Shown: positions 7,388 through 10,312 of the stretch, piece by piece
Layout of the letters: every line of letters begins with the position of its first letter
How positions within the stretch are numbered: position 1 is the first letter of the stretch
DNA from: CAJBLF01 sp964542965
Lineage (GTDB): Bacteria > Patescibacteriota > Gracilibacteria > Absconditabacterales > Absconditicoccaceae
NCBI GenBank assembly: GCA_964542965.1
Contig: CAZIVH010000030.1
Coordinates: 1 to 10,312, forward strand
Direction: 5' to 3'
Length of the DNA: 10,312 nt
The notes under the pieces: model-generated
Told to the model about the DNA's origin: nothing
The model's input: the letters and a program-made list of their open reading frames with translations, nothing else
Database searches by the model: none
Program-made: the position numbers and the translations under genes

Positions 7388-8764
7388 ATGAGAAATATTG
7401 TCTTAGTCTGAGCATGATGAACAGGAATGTCCGGCGTAGCGTGAATGCTACATGATTTATGATATACCAATATCGTGTGCATAGACGTAGTACAAAGCGA
7501 ACTCACTGATAAACTAAAAGCAAAAGGGATGAAAGTCATCATTGATCATGGAAAATATAAGGTACAATTATGAGATATTATAATTTATTCTGAAGCCGCA
7601 GCAGAAAGGCCAGAAGTCCTCGAAGCGAGAAAGATCATGAAAGAAAATAGGAAAGTGATGGTCATCCTGAATTATTTCCAATTTTTGGGAGAAGTATCCA
7701 AATATTTCACGACGATAGGATTCACAGGGACAAATGGGAAAAGCTCATCCACTGCCCTAGCGATCCATACGGCAAAAAAATTGGATAAGCAATTCTGACT
7801 CGGCATCCTATGAGCATTAGTCCCAAGCTTCGACGACAAGAGCTATTCGATCAATACGAAAGCGAAAAAAGATATCAAAAACATTTTCGACGCTATTTTC
7901 ACAGGAAAAAATCTAGACTACACACTCATAAAAAAGCGAGACTTTTTCGTGGAAGCTTGCGAATACAAAAGACATTTCCTAAATTTAGATTTGGATTATG
8001 CTATCATAACTTCACTGGAACTCGATCATACGGATTACTACAAAGACATGAAAGATTATCTTTCTGCATTCGATCAACTGATCACGAAAACGAAAAAAAC
8101 TATTTTCGTACCGAAGTGATTGAAGTGAGTGAAATCCAAAAAAATCCAAGAAGTAGCTATAAAGAGCATTCCATTCACTCACCTGCTCGGCGACCATAAC
8201 AATGTCAATGGATCATTGATTCTTGAGGCACTAAGTACAATCACAAAGCAGTCGAAAGCGAAAATACTTACCACTATGAAATCCTTTTGATGAATTCGAA
8301 GAAGATTGGAACATCTCAAAACAAACAGGAATGGCGCAAAGATATTCACGGATTACGGACACATGGCCTCCTCTATCGAGCTCGGATACCAGGCATTGAA
8401 AAAGAAATTTCCGAACAAAAAGCTCTTCGTTATCTTTCAGCCGCATCAGATAAATAGGATAGTCTTGTGATGGAAAGACTTCCAAAAAGCGCTGAAAAAA
8501 TACGACCACGTCATGATCTACGACATCTATGCTGCGAGAGAGAACATCAAAGATTTCATCGATCACCACGCCTTCATCAAGAAGGAAAATATCAAGACAT
8601 TGAATGACTTAGGCAATCATTTCGCCAAAGTCTGTTGATGAATCTACACCACGGATTTCGCAGTCATCACCAAAGCTATCGAGCAAACAAAAAACGACAC
8701 CGTCATTATTATCTACAGCGCCGGCGATATCGATTATAAGGTAAGGAAATATTTAAAAAAATAG
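7388..8764 (+). CDS. murC: UDP-N-acetylmuramate--L-alanine ligase
   Basis: The protein is 458 aa from ATG 7388 to TAG with 15 in-frame TGA codons, the most in the window. The N-terminal UDP-binding loop GAGGTGMSGVAGML (8-21) uses TGA for Gly8, 10, 11 and 19. Then follow the ATP P-loop GFTGTNGKSSST (Lys118), ITSLELDHTDYY in the central domain, HLLGDHNNVNG (265-275), and SFGGIRRRLEH with both glycines (301-302) from TGA. FTDYGHMASSIE corresponds to the DDYAHHP motif and VIFQPHQINR to the FQPHRYSR motif. It adds L-Ala to UDP-MurNAc in the cytoplasm, the first step of the peptidoglycan stem. N116 in the P-loop (GTNGKS where MurC often has GTHGKT) is a small deviation. Mpl is the main alternative, but length and the N-terminal loop favour MurC. 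It is the third gene of a four-gene operon. Confidence 0.92.
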
Positions 8765-8772
8765 GCTTTCTC

Positions 8773-9189
8773 ATGTCACTACCAGACATATTGAATACGG
8801 GATTCAAAGTGGACGAACCAAAACTTCGACAAGAACATCTTCCGATTGAAGAAATACATCTTTCTGAAATTGAAAACAATATGGATATACCGTATCGAGA
8901 ACAAGAAGGGACAGATGATCGAAATCTGACGCCGAGAATGTGCATAGAAAATTTTGAAAAAGAGATTTGGCATGCGAAAAAAGTGATGGAAGCGGATTTG
9001 CAATATCCTATCGAACTCTATTTTCACAAAGATCAACGGATAATACTAGATGGCGTACATAGATACACCAAGGCAGTCCGCGAAGGACATACAACCATAA
9101 AAGTCAGAAGGATACCGGAAGAAATTGCACAGAAAACGAAAAGAACAGGGGAAAAATACAAACAACGAAAATGAGAAAAGAAAAAATAA
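8773..9189 (+). CDS. ParB/sulfiredoxin-like domain protein (138 aa)
   Basis: The protein is 138 aa from ATG 8773. One TGA near the C terminus (9172-9174) is read as Gly, extending the protein by five residues to TAA. The motif IILDGVHRYTKAVREGHTT (D93, H96, R97) followed by a strand KVRRIP is the core of the ParB N-terminal/sulfiredoxin fold, normally written as (I/V)xDGxHRxxAxxxxG. The preceding half contains LRQEHLPIEEIHLSEIE, which fits the first strand of that fold. Such domains bind nucleotides (CTP in true ParB) or act in phosphotransfer. No helix-turn-helix or C-terminal dimer domain follows, so it is not a chromosome-partition ParB. It lies 8 nt after murC and ends exactly where the opposing PEBP gene ends. 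Confidence 0.75.
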
Positions 9190-9819
9190 TTATTGTCTCT
9201 GATATAAGCCTACAATCTGCGATTGTGCGTTTATTTTTCCTCACATCAGTTCATACAGCCTTTCCTTGGAGAATCACGAAGATATTTCCAGTTTTTCCGA
9301 TAGTGCATACACTTTGAAAATATATCTATGCGTTCAATTTGGAGGACAAGGAGCTCATCGAGCCAATTCTCCTCGAGAATTCTGTCCAAATACAGCAGTA
9401 TCGAAACGGTCTTGAGAAAAAACGATACGGACTCATTCGACAGGAATGTTCGCAAGCAGTAAATGATCCCAAGTCCCCGCAGGCGCATCAGGATCATCGA
9501 CGACAAGCGCCAACGTTTTGGTATTGGCAGGGATGTCTTCTACAATCAATATAGGAAAATGTCCTTCGCCGTCGCATGTATATTTGGAAGGCATCAGTCC
9601 GTTGTCGATAAAGTCAGAGGAAATATGCATTGTGGTTTTTGAAATAGGTAAAAGATTTCATCAGCTACAAAAAAATCCCGAGCCATCAGAGCTAGGATTC
9701 CCATGTTTCACTAAAATATCGCCATCACAGATCCGCGTATCTTCAGGAGATAGGAATCTCAGACCTGCAAGGACAAGTATACAAGCAACGATGATAATGA
9801 GCCATATACGTTTTCTCAT
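9190..9819 (-). CDS. PEBP family protein (YbhB/YbcL-like) with membrane-anchored N-terminus
   Basis: The protein is 209 aa from ATG 9819 to TAA, with seven TGA codons read as Gly. A signal anchor (MRKRIWLIIIVACILVLAGL) is followed by a 40-residue extension holding CDGDILVKHGNPSSDG and FFCSGG. The phosphatidylethanolamine-binding protein domain runs from residue 64 to the end. Its marks are the opening PSKYTCDGEG, TKTLALVVDDPDAPAGTWDH (DPDAP about 109-113, H119), then RGAPCPPNGTHRYIFKVYAL and a final GLYQRQ. These match the ligand pocket (DPDxP and GxHR) of Raf-kinase-inhibitor-like bacterial proteins, whose roles are mostly unknown. The anchor places the domain outside the membrane. The stop TAA abuts the stop of the ParB-like gene with no gap. 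Confidence 0.9.
9212..9238 (+). terminator. Possible terminator of the murC operon inside the opposing gene
   Basis: ACAATC (9212-9217) and GATTGT (9221-9226) can pair around a 3-nt loop, followed by GCG and a T-rich tract to 9238. It lies 22 nt past the ParB-like stop but inside the 3' coding end of the PEBP gene. The stem is short and the T tract is offset, so it is uncertain. Confidence 0.35.
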
Positions 9820-9826
9820 AACACCC

Positions 9827-9889
9827 AAAGTGGAAGATAGAAAGTGGAAGATAGAAAATTCTACCTTATACCTATTACCTTATACCAAA
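9827..9889. repeat. Degenerate heptamer arrays upstream of the PEBP gene
   Basis: A 14-bp unit, AAAGTGGAAGATAG, is repeated exactly at 9827-9840 and 9841-9854. Directly after it lie four degenerate heptamers TACCTTA, TACCTAT, TACCTTA, TACCAAA (9862-9889). Both have a period of 7 or 14. Together they cover the 5' leader and promoter of the PEBP gene. Confidence 0.8.
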
Positions 9890-9906
9890 TGTCCTTTTTT
9901 TTACAA
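9879..9906 (-). promoter_or_regulatory. Candidate promoter of the PEBP gene
   Basis: On the minus strand TTGTAA (complement of 9901-9906) and TATAAG (complement of 9879-9884) are 16 bases apart. The heptamer array duplicates the TATAAG box 14 bases downstream (complement of 9865-9870). The call rests on consensus and position only. Confidence 0.4.
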
Positions 9907-9935
9907 TGAAAATTACTATAGTCTAAACCACAAGC

Positions 9936-9970
9936 TAATCCTTAATTCTTAATCCGTGATTCGTAATGTT
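9936..9970. repeat. Heptamer array running into the phosphoesterase start
   Basis: Five degenerate heptamers, TAATCCT, TAATTCT, TAATCCG, TGATTCG and TAATGTT, follow each other without gaps. The last one contains the ATG start codon at 9966-9968, so the array replaces the usual ribosome-binding region. Confidence 0.7.
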
Positions 9971-10312
9971 ATTAATCGGTGATCTTCATATAAACGCACG
10001 TTACCACGAAAAGATCTTAGTTCAGCTAAAGAACATTTTTTCTCAATATCCAGATGAAAAGAACATACTTTTTCTCTGAGATTACGTTTACCATTTCGCA
10101 TACGATAGAAACGCATTGCTCCAACTCTACGGACTCTTCCTCGACTTGTTTGCACAAGGGAAAAATATCTACATCATTTCGGGAAATCACGATCGACTGG
10201 GAAATTCTTTCGTCTTCGAAGAAGCGAAAAAAGCTTTTGACATTATCAATAATTGACAATTGAAAATTGAAAATTGAAAATGAGGAAATATTTCATTCAT
10301 TACCAAGCCGAA
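9966..10312 (+). CDS. Calcineurin-like metallophosphoesterase (partial, cut by the window edge)
   Basis: 115 codons are visible from ATG 9966; the gene continues past the right edge. The metal-binding motifs of the family appear in order: GDLHIN (5-10, D-x-H), FLGDYVYH (36-43, with Gly38 from TGA at 10077) and SGNHDR (72-77, the GNHD motif). These enzymes use two metal ions to cleave phosphoesters; members act on cyclic nucleotides, nucleic acids or phosphoproteins, and the substrate is not decidable here. After FDIINN the reading frame runs through a heptamer array (10251-10285) as NGQLKIENGKGGN, using three TGA glycines, then continues with ISFITKP. No Shine-Dalgarno site is visible; the start lies within another heptamer array. 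Confidence 0.82.
10251..10285. repeat. Heptamer array inside the phosphoesterase coding sequence
   Basis: The units are AATTGAC, then AATTGAA three times, then AATGAGG, with no gaps. With TGA as Gly none of the reading frames through the AATTGAA unit meets a stop, so the host gene stays open. Under the standard code it would stop at 10254. Confidence 0.8.

Noticed and set aside
7810..8199. A 129-residue + strand open frame
   Set aside because: It is a shifted-frame shadow of murC, which covers the same bases with conserved motifs.
618..9819. Decayed pseudogenes as the explanation of the broken reading frames
   Set aside because: The breaks are only TGA, never TAA, TAG or frameshifts, and they fall at conserved glycines on both strands.
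618..9819. TGA as Trp (code 4) or selenocysteine
   Set aside because: TGG is used normally for Trp (for example in 87-488), TGA positions match Gly in known motifs, and there are far too many for selenocysteine.
9518..9952. A 144-residue + strand open frame
   Set aside because: It is antisense to the PEBP gene and runs through the repeat region; no family features are visible.
9827..10285. CRISPR array
   Set aside because: The repeats are 7-14 bp, contiguous and without unique spacers.

Overview
The window only reads correctly if UGA encodes glycine (NCBI translation table 25). Under the standard code most genes here break into short pieces. With TGA read as Gly, eleven complete genes and one truncated at the right edge join into continuous proteins that use TGA about 68 times by my manual count. 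Many of these codons fall on invariant glycines: the glycine-rich loop of MurC, the GDNR box of signal peptidase I, the LPGV-type motif of Hsp20 and the catalytic region of an O-antigen-ligase-like protein. Every complete gene ends in TAA or TAG, and Trp stays TGG. This points to the Patescibacteria (CPR), either Absconditabacteria (SR1) or Gracilibacteria (BD1-5); the window alone does not separate the two.

Left part (1-2006): an acidic, Trp-rich hypothetical protein (87-488) has its own promoter and terminator. It is followed by a polytopic O-antigen ligase/polymerase-like membrane protein (618-1931) on the + strand. Two terminator hairpins of opposite polarity separate the latter from a minus-strand run.

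Minus-strand run (4097 down to 2007): ssb, lepB (signal peptidase I), a bacterial PH-domain membrane protein and a small Hsp20. The last three are 25-28 nt apart and probably form an operon.

Middle (4235-5824): a tRNA-Leu(CAA) with its terminator lies on the + strand. It is convergent with a 490-aa HD-domain phosphohydrolase of the dGTPase/SAMHD1 type on the minus strand.

Right-centre operon on + (5959-9189): a coiled-coil hypothetical, a DMT/EamA-like transporter, murC (peptidoglycan precursor synthesis) and a small ParB-like domain protein. The genes are only 5-8 nt apart.

Right edge: a PEBP (YbhB/YbcL-like) protein with a membrane-anchored, Cys-containing N-terminal extension (minus, 9190-9819) ends exactly where the operon ends (TAA abutting TTA). 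It is divergent from a calcineurin-like metallophosphoesterase that runs off the window (9966-). Within 460 bp here are three unrelated arrays of degenerate heptamers: one over the PEBP promoter, one running into the phosphoesterase start codon, and one inside its coding sequence. The recoding is an established phenomenon. The heptamer arrays are the least explained structure in the window. Shine-Dalgarno sequences are nearly absent, and no stretch longer than 300 bases lacks a gene.
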